A DNA stretch of 64,000 nucleotides, taken from the NCBI RefSeq assembly GCF_024679095.1, contig NC_066529.1, forward strand, positions 53,501 to 117,500, given 5' to 3'. Made by a program: the position numbers and the translations under genes. The stretch comes from Eriocheir sinensis (Eukaryota; Arthropoda; Malacostraca; Decapoda; Varunidae). Position 1 is the stretch's first letter. Every line of letters begins with the position of its first letter. The notes beneath the pieces are model-generated. The model had not been told where the DNA came from and did not search any database. It saw only the letters and a program-made list of their open reading frames with translations. Shown here piece by piece: positions 24,369-36,424 of the stretch.

Positions 24369-24380
24369 TCCCCCCTCCAA
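24369..24380 (-). promoter_or_regulatory. Polypurine tract
   Basis: The - strand reads TTGGAGGGGGGA immediately before the LTR's TGTTGG, the expected plus-strand priming site. Confidence 0.6.
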
Positions 24381-24485
24381 GATACATCTGTGCCCAACAA
24401 TGGATCTGAAAATTATTATTCCTACTAGAAATGAATACAATGCAATGGACTGGGTGGGAGCATAACGGGGGGACGATGTGTGTGT

Positions 24486-26012
24486 TCATACAAAGTCATC
24501 CAGCCACTGAGGCCGTCGTGCGTGCCTCCGCGGTCGGCGCGGCTGCGGTGACGGGTCACGCGTCAGTGCTGTAGACGGGGCGGCCGCAGGTCGTGGAGGA
24601 CCGGCGCCACTCTGTTGTACCTCTGGCCTGTCTCCGTGGGGGTTAGGCGCCGTGGATGGCCTCAGATGCTTTCTGTTCCTTATGGAGACGCGCCCGCTGC
24701 CGTCCAGTCTGACAGCATACTGTCTGTGGGGTCTGGCTTCCACCACGAGGCCCGTCCGGTCCCACAGGTTAGATGACTGGTTTTGGACCCTCACACGCGT
24801 ACCGGGCGATAGGGGCAGGAGCCTCCTGGGTGTGCTGCTTGCCTCCCGGGCGTTGTTGTCGTCCGCCATCTGCACCTCTCGCCTGCGGAGCGTCCAGCCC
24901 CACTGTCCGTCAACCATGAGCTGCCAGCGGGCCGTCGGTACTCCATCTCGCAGCTGCCTGCCCGCTGCAAACTGGGCTGGGGACCTGTCTCCTCCTCTTA
25001 GCGGGGTGTTGAGGTACCGTAGCAGAGCCAGCGCCATCCTGTCAGTGTCGAGTTTGCCTCCGTCGCCGGTGTTGGGCACGATGAGCCTCTTGGCTGTCTT
25101 GACGGCGACCTCGGCCCTTCCGTTGGATTGTGGGTATTGGGCAGAGGACATGCGCACGCCCCACTTTTTCAGGAACTCCATCATCTCGTCGCTGGCCAGG
25201 TTCGTGCTGCCATCCGTGGATACTTGCTCCGGGGCCCCCCAGCAGGCGAAGTATCGCCGCAGTTGCGTCTTGATTCTCTGGGACGTGGCGCCGTGTGGGA
25301 AGTGAGCTATTTCCAGCCAGCCGGCAAGCCTGTCGGCGTAGGCCATGTACGTGTGTCCTTCGTGCTGGAACATGTCGGCCACCGTCTGCTGGAACGGGTA
25401 CTCAGGGGGCGGCGGCATCGCCAGCGTTTCAGCGGGCTGCGATGGGGCGCGTGTTTCGCATTCTGTGCATGCGGAGCGGTGGTGCCGCAGGTCCCCCTCA
25501 ATCCCCGGCCAGTATACACAATGACTCGCCCTACTCAGAATGGAATCGAGGCCCTGGTGGCTGGCGTTTTGGTTTGCTGCTACCTGCTGTCGGAGAGCCG
25601 GGGATGACGAGGCGCACATACCCTGGTCAAACATGTATGTCACTACGTCGTGCATCACTGCCAGCCTGTCCTCGCCCCATAGAAGGGACGCAGGGATGCC
25701 ACTTCTTGCTTTATGCTGGTGCCAGTCACCCACCATGACCTTGGCGACTAACATCTGGTACGTCGGGTCGTCGGCGGCCTTCCGCTTGACCTCCTCTTCG
25801 TCCACCACGCGTCCCGACCGGTGCAGGCTATGACTGCGGCGACTACCCGATGATGTCCTCGTCCGTCGAGGTCCGCTGTTGTCGGGGGTGCCCTGAGAGC
25901 TGGGTAGCGGACAGAAAGTCGGCGGCGGTGTTGCTCTTCCCAGGGAGGTATTTGATTTGGAATCGGAACTGTAGTGTTCGTTCCTTGAGCCTGAAGAGCC
26001 TGGGGTTGACAA
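24486..26012 (-). CDS. Ty3/gypsy-type integrase (pol C-terminal part)
   Basis: 508-codon open frame. The first 75 or so residues are an out-of-frame reading of the RNase H region, so the true pol frame enters after about residue 75. The zinc-binding part spans about 150-186 (HQG...VYWPG...CTEC). The catalytic core shows D213 (VADMF), D267 (STDGSTNLAS) and E301 (NGRAEVAVKTAKR). The C-terminal part has a small-barrel-like segment (TRVRVQNQSSNLWDRTG to NRKHLRP). Integrase joins the retroelement cDNA to the host genome. The core appears intact, but upstream pol is frameshifted and truncated. Confidence 0.88.
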   Translation of the reverse strand: MSTPGSSGSRNEHYSSDSKSNTSLGRATPPPTFCPLPSSQGTPDNSGPRRTRTSSGSRRSHSLHRSGRVVDEEEVKRKAADDPTYQMLVAKVMVGDWHQHKARSGIPASLLWGEDRLAVMHDVVTYMFDQGMCASSSPALRQQVAANQNASHQGLDSILSRASHCVYWPGIEGDLRHHRSACTECETRAPSQPAETLAMPPPPEYPFQQTVADMFQHEGHTYMAYADRLAGWLEIAHFPHGATSQRIKTQLRRYFACWGAPEQVSTDGSTNLASDEMMEFLKKWGVRMSSAQYPQSNGRAEVAVKTAKRLIVPNTGDGGKLDTDRMALALLRYLNTPLRGGDRSPAQFAAGRQLRDGVPTARWQLMVDGQWGWTLRRREVQMADDNNAREASSTPRRLLPLSPGTRVRVQNQSSNLWDRTGLVVEARPHRQYAVRLDGSGRVSIRNRKHLRPSTAPNPHGDRPEVQQSGAGPPRPAAAPSTALTRDPSPQPRRPRRHARRPQWLDDFV

Positions 26013-26545
26013 CGCTCGTCAGAGCTGTCTCCTAGGAGCTTCACAAGGGGCGGTGGTCGGTCACGATGGTGAGGTTTGGGCATCCCAGCAGGAACAACCT
26101 CGCCTTTTGGAGGCACCACGCCACCGCCAGAGCCTCCTTCCACAGCTGCGTATCCAGCCTCGGCGGTGGTGAGGTGCCGGCTGCACAGGGCCAGGTGCCA
26201 CCGCCCTTACAGCAGTATGGGGCGGAGGCCGATGCACAACTGCAGTACTGCTGGAGGATGACGAATCTGATGCCCTCTCGGCTCCAGTCGGTGATGGCAG
26301 CGGTGGGCGGGTTTTATCGTGTCGTCAGACCGTCCTTGGCCAGCTGGCATATAGTGTCCTGGGCTTGGCGAATTTCTACTGAAGCTGGTCGTCCCAGTAC
26401 ACGTGTCTTCCGGTTGGTTTCTTCAGTAACTCCCGAAGGCGTTCATGATCGGCGGTGGCGAGAAGGGCGAGCTGGTTTACGAAGCCATACCACGATCTGA
26501 TGTCCGTGATGGATGGCTTGCCCGGCATGTGGAAGCCCCTGACGT
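25830..26545 (-). pseudogene. Reverse transcriptase connection and RNase H remnant of the same pol
   Basis: The - strand reads, in different frames, an RT thumb-like segment (SITDIRSWYGFVNQLALLAT, then LRELLKKPTG), a stop before KFAKPRTL, then RNase H-like TIVTDHRP, LVKLLGD, RLFRLKERTLQFRFQI and YLPGKSNTAADFL. At least two frame changes and an in-frame stop break it. The fragment ends abruptly near 26545, where a satellite monomer begins; protease and most of RT are missing. Confidence 0.75.
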
Positions 26546-26733
26546 GGAAGGCTGACGTGGGCGTACGGGCGTGATCTTAAGTGTCTTCCGTGGTGAGATC
26601 ATACGGCTATAGAGTTGTCATGGCGGGCTTGGGGCAGATACTTAGCCCGTAACATAGTTTTCGTTTTCACGGCTAAAATAGATCTTTCCTGCACTAGTCT
26701 CATGTACCCACGTGTGCACGGGCGTGGAAGGCT
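26543..26733. repeat. Isolated diverged 180-bp satellite monomer
   Basis: It has the same block order as the 1-20 kb arrays (gcgtgatcttaagtgtcttcc, ...cggctaaaata.atctttcctgcactag...), is bounded on both sides by gtggaaggct, and is diverged (for example tccgtggtgagatcatacgg). It lies 6 kb from the main satellite, fused to a broken retroelement. Confidence 0.82.
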
Positions 26734-27972
26734 AATGGGAGTAGGTGGAATTCGTAATTAGGTCATGTTCGATGTCGAAGAATGGGTAAATGGGGTCAGT
26801 AAATTGAGTGGTGATAATTATAGGGGGCGGGGGCTAAAGGTAATTGAGGGGGCTAATGGGTGTAGGTGAAACTCAAAAATGGATCATGTGAGGTGTCAAA
26901 TACTGGAATAATGGGGTCAGTAAATTGCGTGGTGATAATTAAAGGGGGCGGGGGTTAATGGTAATTGGGGGGGGGGGCTAATGGGAGTAGGTGAAATTCG
27001 AAAATAGGTCATGTGAGGTTTCAAATAATGGGTAAATGGGGTCAGTAAATTGCTTGGTGATAATCAGAGGGCGGGGTGAATGGTAATGGGGGTGCCATTG
27101 GATGTAGCTGGAATTCGTAATTTGGTCATGTTCGGTGTCGAATAATGGGTAAATGGGGTCAGTAAATTGCGTGGTGATAATTAAAGGGGGCGGGGGTTAA
27201 TGGTAATGGGGGGGGGGCTCATTGGGAGTAGGTGGAATTCGTAATTTGGTCATGTTCGGTGTCGAATAATGGGTAAATGGGGTCAGTAAGTTGCGTGGTG
27301 ATAATTAAAGGGGGTGGGGGCTAATGTTAATGGAGGGGCTAATGGAGTACGTGAAACTCGAAAATGGGTCATGTGAGGTGTCAAATACTGGGTTAATGGG
27401 GTCAGTAAATTGCGTGGTGATAATCAGAGGGGGCGGGGGCTGATAGTAATGGAGGGGGCTAATGGGAGTAGGTGGAATTCGCAATTTGGTCATGTTCGGT
27501 GTCGAATAATGGGTAGATGGGGACAGTAAATTGCGTGGTGATAATTAAAGGGGGCGGGGGTTAATGGTAATGGGGGCTATTGGGAGTATGTGGAATTCAT
27601 AATTTGGTCATGTTCTGTGTCGAGTAATGGGTAAATGGGGTCAGTAAATTGCGTGGTGATAATTAAAGGGTGCGGGGATCTATGGTAATGGAGGGGCCCA
27701 ATGGTGCAAGTGAAACTCGAAAATAGGTCATGTTCGGTGTCGAATGATGGGTAAATGGGGTCAGTAAATTGCGTGGTGACAATTAAAAAGGGCGGGGGTT
27801 AATGGTAATGGGGGGGGGGGCCATTGGGAGTAGGTGGAATTCGAAATTAGGTCATGTTCGGTGGCGAATAAGGGGTAAATAGGGTCAGTAAATTGCGTGC
27901 TGATAATTAAAAGGGGCGGGGGTTAACGGTAATGGGGGGGGGGCTAATGGGAGTAGGTGTAATTCGTAATTA
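26734..27972. repeat. ~120-bp tandem repeat, about ten units
   Basis: Units begin near aatgggagtaggtggaattc and contain gtcagtaaattgcgtggtga and a G-rich run (gggggcgggggttaatgg). They start roughly every 110-130 bp. The strongly G-rich tracts are on the + strand. Confidence 0.88.
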
Positions 27973-28515
27973 CCACGGCCTGATCATGTGCTAGACTCAT
28001 GATATGTATTCACCAAGGCCTGATCATGTACTAGACTCGTGATATGGATTCACCATGGCCCGATCATGTGCTAGACTCGTGGTATGAGTTCACCATGGCC
28101 TGATCATGTGCTGGACTCGTGATGTGTTCACCACGGCCTGATCATGTGCTAGACTCGTGATATGTGTTCACCACGGCCTGATCATGTGCTAGACTCGTGA
28201 TATGTGTTCACCACGGCCTGATCATGTGCTGGACTCGTGATATGTGTTCACCACGGCCTGATCATGTGCTGGACTCGTGATATGTGTTCACCACGGCCTG
28301 ATCATGTGCTAGACTCGTGATATGTGTTCACCACGGCCTGATCATGTGCTGGACTCGTGATATGTGTTCACCACGGCCTGATCATGTGCTGGACTCGTGA
28401 TATGTGTTCACCACGGCCTGATCATGTGCTGGACTCATGATATGTAATCACCACGGCCTGATCATGTGCTAGACTCGTGGTATAAGTTCACCACGGCCAG
28501 ATCATGTGCTGGACT
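27973..28515. repeat. 40-bp tandem repeat, about thirteen units
   Basis: The unit contains CACGGCCTGATCATGTGCT and gactcgtgatatgtgtt with a strict 40-bp period in the centre and more variation at the left end. Each unit has a TGATCA palindrome. No unique spacers are present, so it is not CRISPR-like. Confidence 0.92.
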
Positions 28516-31500
28516 CTTTTATTCTGTTGTATTCTGTTGTATTCTCTTTTATTCTGTTGTATTCTGTTGTATTATCTTTTATTCTGTTGTATTCTGTTGT
28601 ATTCTCTTTTATTCTGTTGTATTCTGTTGTATTATCTTTTATTCTGTTGTATTCTCTTTTATTCTGTTGTATTCTGTTGTATTCTCTTTTGTTCTGTTGT
28701 ATTATGTTGTATTATCTTTTATTCTGTTGTATTCTCTTTTATTCTGTTGTATTCTGTTGTATTCTCTTTTATTCTGTTGTATTCTGTTGTATTCTCTTTT
28801 ATTCTGTTGTATTCTGTTGTATTCTGTTGTATTCTCTTTTATTCTGTTGTATTCTGTTGTATTCTCTTTTATTCTGTTGTATTCTGTTGTATTCTGTTGT
28901 ATTCTCTTTTATTCTGTTGTATTCTGTTGTATTATCTTTTATTCTGTTGTATTCTCTTTTATTCTGTTGTATTCTCTTTTATTCTGTTGTATTCTCTTTT
29001 ATTCTGTTGTATTCTGTTGTATTCTCTTTTATTCTGTTGTATTCTGTTGTATTCTCTTTTATTCTGTTGTATTCTGTTGTATTCTGTTGTATTCTCTTTT
29101 ATTCTGTTGTATTCTGTTGTATTCTCTTTTATTCTGTTGTATTCTGTTGTATTTTCTTTTATTCTGTTGTATTCTGTTGTATTATCTTTTATTCTTTTGT
29201 ATTCTGTTGTATTCTCTTTTATTCTGTTGTATTCTGTTGTATTCTCTTTTATTCTGTTGTATTCTTTTTTATTCTGTTGTATTCTGTTGTATTATCTTTT
29301 ATTCTGTTGTATTCTCTTTTATTCTGTTGTATTCTGTTGTATTCTCTTTTATTCTGTTGTATTCTCTTTTATTCTGTTGTATTCTGTTGTATTATCTTTT
29401 ATTCTGTTGTATTCTCTTTTATTCTGTTGTATTCTGTTGTATTCTCTTTTATTCTGTTGTATTCTGTTGTATTCTCTTTTATTCTGTTGTATTCTGTTGT
29501 ATTCTCTTTTATTCTGTTGTATTATCTTTTATTCTGTTGTATTCTCTTTTATTCTGTTGTATTCTGTTGTATTCTCTTTTATTCTGTTGTATTCTGTTGT
29601 ATTCTCTTTTATTCTGTTGTATTCTGTTGTATTCTCTTTTATTCTGTTGTATTCTGTTGTATTCTCTTTTATTCTGTTGTATTCTGTTGTATTATCTTTT
29701 ATTCTGTTGTATTCTGTTGTATTCTGTTGTATTCTCTTTTATTCTGTTGTATTCTCTTTTATTCTGTTGTATTCTGTTGTATTCTCTTTTATTCTGTTGT
29801 ATTCTGTTGTATTCTCTTTTATTCTTTTGTATTCTGTTGTATTCTGTTGTATTCTCTTTTATTCTGTTGTATTCTGTTGTATTCTCATTTATTCTGTTGT
29901 ATTCTCTTTTATTCTGTTGTATTCTGTTGTATTATCTTTTATTCTGTTGTATTCTGTTGTATTCTCTTTTATTCTGTTGTATTCTGTTGTATTCTGTTGT
30001 ATTCTCTTTTATTCTGTTGTATTCTGTTGTATTATCTTTTATTCTGTTGTATTCTGTTGTATTATCTTTTATTCTGTTGTATTCTCTTTTATTCTGTTGT
30101 ATTCTCTTTTATTCTGTTGTATTCTGTTGTATTCTCTTTTATTCTGTTGTATTCTGTTGTATTCTGTTGTATTCTCTTTTATTCTGTTGTATTCTGTTGT
30201 ATTCTCATTTATTCTGTTGTATTCTCTTTTATTCTGTTGTATTCTGTTGTATTATCTTTTATTCTGTTGTATTCTGTTGTATTCTCTTTTATTCTGTTGT
30301 ATTCTGTTGTATTCTGTTGTATTCTCTTTTATTCTGTTGTATTCTGTTGTATTATCTTTTATTCTGTTGTATTCTGTTGTATTATCTTTTATTCTGTTGT
30401 ATTCTCTTTTATTCTGTTGTATTCTCTTTTATTCTGTTGTATTCTGTTGTATTCTCTTTTATTCTGTTGTATTCTGTTGTATTATCTTTTATTCTGTTGT
30501 ATTCTGTTGTATTCTGTTGTATTCTCTTTTATTCTGTTGTATTCTGTTGTATTATCTTTTATTCTGTTGTATTCTGTTGTATTCTCTTTTATTCTGTTGT
30601 ATTCTGTTGTATTCTCTTTTATTCTGTTGTATTCTGTTGTATTCTCTTTTATTCTGTTGTATTCTGTTGTATTCTGTTGTATTCTCTTTTATTCTGTTGT
30701 ATTCTGTTGTATTATGTTGTATTCTCTTTTATTCTGTTGTATTCTGTTGTATTCTCTTTTATTCTGTTGTATTCTGTTGTATTCTCTTTTATTCTGTTGT
30801 ATTCTGTTGTATTATCTTTTATTCTTTTGTATTCTGTTGTATTCTCTTTTATTCTGTTGTATTCTGTTGTATTCTCTTTTATTCTGTTGTATTCTTTTTT
30901 ATTCTGTTGTATTCTGTTGTATTATCTTTTATTCTGTTGTATTCTCTTTTATTCTGTTGTATTCTGTTGTATTCTCTTTTATTCTGTTGTATTCTGTTAT
31001 ATTCTCTTTTATTCTGTTGTATTCTGTTGTATTATCTTTTATTCTGTTGTATTCTCTTTTATTCTGTTGTATTCTGTTGTATTCTCTTTTATTCTGTTGT
31101 ATTCTCTTTTATTCTGTTGTATTCTGTTGTATTCTCTTTTATTCTGTTGTATTATCTTTTATTCTGTTGTATTCTCTTTTATTCTGTTGTATTCTGTTGT
31201 ATTCTCTTTTATTCTGTTGTATTCTGTTGTATTCTCTTTTATTCTGTTGTATTCTGTTGTATTCTCTTTTATTCTGTTGTATTCTGTTGTATTCTCTTTT
31301 ATTCTGTTGTATTCTGTTGTATTATCTTTTATTCTGTTGTATTCTGTTGTATTCTGTTGTATTCTCTTTTATTCTGTTGTATTCTCTTTTATTCTGTTGT
31401 ATTCTGTTGTATTCTCTTTTATTCTGTTGTATTCTGTTGTATTCTCTTTTATTCTGTTGTATTCTGTTGTATTCTGTTGTATTCTCTTTTATTCTGTTGT

Positions 31501-34500
31501 ATTCTGTTGTATTCTCATTTATTCTGTTGTATTCTCTTTTATTCTGTTGTATTCTGTTGTATTATCTTTTATTCTGTTGTATTCTGTTGTATTCTCTTTT
31601 ATTCTGTTGTATTCTGTTGTATTCTGTTGTATTCTCTTTTATTCTGTTGTATTCTGTTGTATTATCTTTTATTCTGTTGTATTCTGTTGTATTATCTTTT
31701 ATTCTGTTGTATTCTCTTTTATTCTGTTGTATTCTCTTTTATTCTGTTGTATTCTGTTGTATTCTCTTTTATTCTGTTGTATTCTGTTGTATTATCTTTT
31801 ATTCTGTTGTATTCTGTTGTATTCTGTTGTATTCTCTTTTATTCTGTTGTATTCTGTTGTATTATCTTTTATTCTGTTGTATTCTGTTTTATTCTGTTGT
31901 ATTCTGTTGTATTCTGTTGTATTCTGTTGTATTCTGTTGTATTCTGTTGTATTCTCTTTTATTCTGTTGTATTCTGTTGTATTCTGTTGTATTCTCTTTT
32001 ATTCTGTTGTATTCTGTTGTATTCTGTTGTATTCTCTTTTATTCTGTTGTATTCTGTTGTATTCTGTTGTATTCTCTTTTATTCTGTTGTATTATTTTTT
32101 ATTCTGTTGTATTCTGTTGTATTCTCTTTTATTCTGTTGTATTCTCTTTTATTCTGTTGTATTCTGTTGTATTATCTTTCAGTCTGTTGTATTCTGTTGT
32201 ATTCTCTTTTATTCTGTTGTATTCTGTTGTATTATCTTTTATTCTGTTGTATTCTGTTGTATTCTCTTTTATTCTGTTGTATTCTCTTTTATTCTGTTGT
32301 ATTCTGTTGTATTCTCTTTTATTCTGTTGTATTCTGTTGGTATTCTCTTTTATTCTGTTGTATTTTGTTGTATTCTCTTTTATTCTGTTGTATTCTGTTG
32401 TATTATCTTTTATTCTGTTGTATTCTCTTTTATTCTGTTGTATTCTGTTGTATTCTCTTTTATTCTATTGTATTCTGTTGTATTCTCTTTTATTCTGTTG
32501 TATTCTGTTGTATTCTCTTTTATTCTGTTGTATTCTGTTGTATTATCTTTTATTCTGTTGTATTCTCTTTTATTCTGTTGTATTCTGTTGTATTCTCTTT
32601 TATTCTGTTGTATTCTGTTGTATTATCTTTTATTCTGTTGTATTCTGTTGTATTCTCTTTTATTCTGTTGTATTCTGTTGTATTATCTTTTATTCTGTTG
32701 TATTCTCTTTTATTCTGTTGTATTCTGTTGTATTCTCTTTTATTCTGTTGTATTATCTTTTATTCTGTTGTATTCTGTTGTATTCTCTTTTATTCTGTTG
32801 TATTCTGTTGTATTATCTTTTATTCTGTTGTATTCTGTTGTATTCTCTTTTATTCTGTTGTATTCTCTTTTATTCTGTTGTATTCTGTTGTATTCTGTTG
32901 TATTCTCTTTTATTCTGTTGTTTTCTGTTGTATTCTCTTTTATTCTGTTGTATTTTGTTGTATTCTCTTTTATTCTGTTGTATTCTGTTGTATTATCTTT
33001 TATTCTGTTGTATTCTGTTGTATTCTCTTTTATTCTGTTGTATTCTGTTGTATTCTCTTTTATTCTGTTGTATTCTGTTGTATTCTCTTTTATTCTGTTG
33101 TATTCTTTTGTATTATCTTTTATTCTGTTGTATTCTGTTGTATTATCTTTTATTCTGTTGTATTCTGTTGTATTCTCTTTTATTCTGTTGTATTCTGTTG
33201 TATTCTCTTTTATTCTGTTGTATTCTGTTGTATTCTCTTTTATTCTGTTGTATTCTGTTGTATTATCTTTTATTCTGTTGTATTATTTTTTATTCTGTTG
33301 TATTCTGTTGTATTCTCTTTTATTCTGTTGTATTCTGTTGTATTCTGTTGTATTCTCTTTTATTCTGTTGTATTCTGTTGTATTCTCTTCTATTCTGTTG
33401 TATTCTCTTTTATTCTGTTGTATTCTGTTGTATTATCTTTTATTCTGTTGTATTCTGTTGTATTCTCTTTTATTCTGTTGTATTCTGTTGTATTATCTTT
33501 TATTCTGTTGTATTCTGTTGTAATCTGTTGTATTCTCTTTTATTCTGTTGTATTCTGTTGTATTATCTTTTATTCTGTTGTATTCTCTTTTATTCTGTTG
33601 TATTCTGTTGTATTCTCTTTTATTCTGTTGTATTCTGTTGTATTCTCTTTTATTCTGTTGTATTCTCTTTTATTCTGTTGTATTCTGTTGTATTCTCTTT
33701 TATTCTGTTGTATTCTGTTGTATTCTCTTTTATATCTGTTGTATTCTGTTGTATTCTGTTGTATTCTCTTTTATTCTGTTGTATTCTGTTGTATTATCTT
33801 TTATTCTGTTGTATTCTGTTGTATTCTGTTGTATTCTCTTTTATTCTGTTGTTTTCTCTTTTATTCTGTTGTATTCTGTTGTATTCTCTTTTATTCTGTT
33901 GTATTCTGTTGTATTATCTTTTATTCTGTTGTATTCTGTTGTATTCTCTTTTATTCTGTTGTATTCTGTTGTATTATCTTTTATTCTTTTGTATTCTGTT
34001 GTATTCTCTTTTATTCTGTTGTATTCTGTTGTATTATCTTTTATTCTGTTGTATTCTCTTTTATTCTGTTGTATTCTGTTGTATTCTGTTGTATTCTCTT
34101 TTATTCTGTTGTATTCTGTTGTATTCTCTTTTATTCTGTTGTATTCTCTTTTATTTTGTTGTATTCTGTTGTATTCTGTTGTATTCTCTTTTATTCTGTT
34201 GTATTCTCTTTTATTCTGTTGTATTCTGTTGTATTCTCTTTTATTCTGTTGTATTCTGTTGTATTATCTTTTATTCTGTTGTATTCTGTTGTATTCTCTT
34301 TTATTCTGTTGTATTCTGTTGTATTCTCTTTTATTCTGTTGTATTCTGTTGTATTATCTTTTATTCTGTTGTATTCTGTTGTATTCTGTTGTATTCTCTT
34401 TTATTCTGTTGTATTCTCTTTTATTCTGTTGTATTCTGTTGTATTCTCTTTTATTCTGTTGTATTCTGTTGTATTCTCTTTTATTCTGTTGTATTCTGTT

Positions 34501-35423
34501 GTATTCTCTTTTATTCTGTTGTATTCTGTTGTATTCTCTTTTATTCTGTTGTATTCTGTTGTATTCTCTTTTATTCTGTTGTATTCTCTTTTATTCTGTT
34601 GTATTCTGTTGTATTTTGTTGTATTCTCTTTTATTCTGTTGTATTCTGTTGTATTCTCTTTTATTCTGTTGTATTCTGTTGTATTCTGTTGTATTTGTTG
34701 TATTCTCTTTTATTCTGTTGTATTCTGTTGTATTATCTTTTATTCTGTTGTATTCTCTTTTATTCTGTTGTATTCTGTTGTATTCTGTTGTATTCTCTTT
34801 TATTCTGTTGTATTTTGTTGTATTCTCTTTTATTCTGTTGTATTCTGTTGTATTCTGTTGTATTCTCTTTTATTCTGTTGTATTTTGTTGTATTCTCTTT
34901 TATTCTGTTGTATTCTGTTGTATTATCTTTTATTCTGTTGTATTCTCTTTTATTCTGTTGTATTCTGTTGTATTCTCTTTTATTCTGTTGTATTCTGTTG
35001 TATTCTGTTGTATTCTCTTTTATTCTGTTGTATTCTCTTTTATTCTGTTGTATTCTCTTTTATTCTGTTGTATTCTGTTGTATTCTGTTGTATTCTCTTT
35101 TATTCTGTTGTATTCTCTTTTATTCTGTTGTATTCTGTTGTATTCTCTTTTATTCTGTTGTATTCTGTTGTATTCTCTTTTATTCTGTTGTATTCTCTTT
35201 TATTCTGTTGTATTCTGTTGTATTCTCTTTTATTCTGTTGTTTTCTGTTGTATTCTCTTTTATTCTGTTGTATTCTTTTGTATTCTCTATTATTCTGTTG
35301 TATTCTGTTGTATTCTCTTTTATTCTGTTGTATTCTGTTGTATTCTCTTTTATTCTGTTGTATTCTGTTGTATTATCTTTTATTCTGTTGTATTCTCTTT
35401 TATTCTGTTGTATTCTGTTGTAT
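28516..35423. repeat. 10-bp satellite, 6.9 kb
   Basis: Made almost only of 10-bp words: ttctgttgta, ttctctttta and ttatctttta, mostly in 20-30-bp combinations. The + strand word order contains no stop codon in any phase, so all three forward frames stay open for up to about 2300 codons and read the same hydrophobic decapeptide cycle. This is an arithmetic effect of a 10-bp period, not evidence for a protein. Rare variant words recur 1630 bp apart, showing a longer-range duplication. Confidence 0.95.
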
Positions 35424-36050
35424 AACTGATTTTTATGTTTTGGGGGGAATTTCACGCAAGTTTTCCAGGCCGATATTACCCTTAATATTGAGTGTAGCGT
35501 TATGCAGATGCCAGAAATGAACTCCCCGTCTCGTTTTACCCAAGAAGAGTCACCGTTTTCATGAAAATAACCTCAAATAACATAAATATAGCTGATTTTC
35601 ATGTTTTTGGAGGAATTTCACGCGAGCTTTCCGGGCCAATATCTTCCTTAATATTGAGTGTAGCGTTATGCCGAGGCCAGAATTGGATTCCTCGTCTCGT
35701 TTTACTAAAAAAAAAGTCACCGTTTGCATGAAAATAACATATATATAGGTTATTTTTCATGTTTTGGGGTGAATTTCACGCGAGCTTTCCGGGCCGATAT
35801 CTCCCTTAATATTGAGTGTAGCGTTATGACGAGGCCAGAAATGGATTCCTCGTCTTATTTTACCCAAGAAGAGTCGCCGTTTGCATGAAAATAGCTTCAA
35901 ATAACATAAATATAATTGATTTTCATGTTTTTTTGATAATTTCACGCTAGTTTTCCGTGCCGATATCTCCCTTAATATTTAGTGTATCGTTATGCCGAGG
36001 CCAGAAATGGATTCCTCGTCTCGTTTCCTTCTCGTTTAGTCGCCTTTTGC
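35424..36050. repeat. ~163-bp tandem repeat, four units
   Basis: Units begin near 35428, 35590, 35752 and 35917 with gatttt.catgtttt and contain ccttaatattgagtgtagcg and ccagaaatggattcctcgtc. The array directly abuts the 10-bp satellite. Confidence 0.85.
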
Positions 36051-36420
36051 AGGACATGGCCGCTTTTTATTTTTTATTTTATTTTTTTCTAGGGACCCAA
36101 AGTATAACACTTTCACCTCAAGTACGAGAGTCCAGTGCGGGACACCTGGCGATTTCTGAGCCCCACACTGCTTTTATCACCCAAATAACCGCCTTCACAT
36201 ATGATTATTGTTTAAAGGGTTAATTATTGGGGCTTCTTGGCATCAGGTATGGGTCAGAAAACGGCAAATGCGCGGCTCTGAGTACGATAATCTAGCATCG
36301 GTGCGCGGTAAAAAATCATAACACAACACAGCTGATCGTCCACGCAGTTCCTCCTTCACGACGTAATTTGAGAGGTGTTTGCAGTGTGTTTGGGGGTAAG
36401 ACAGTGTATTTTTACGTTCA
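36051..36420. other. No gene seen
   Basis: AT-rich sequence with a poly-T rich stretch near 36065. I see no open frame or repeat that I can support. Confidence 0.4.
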
Positions 36421-36424
36421 TGGT

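Noticed and set aside
28466..35520. Giant open frames of about 1700-2300 codons on the + strand
   Set aside because: They are a consequence of a stop-free 10-bp repeat; all frames read the same FILLYSVV-like cycle and there is no promoter, domain or codon pattern of a gene.
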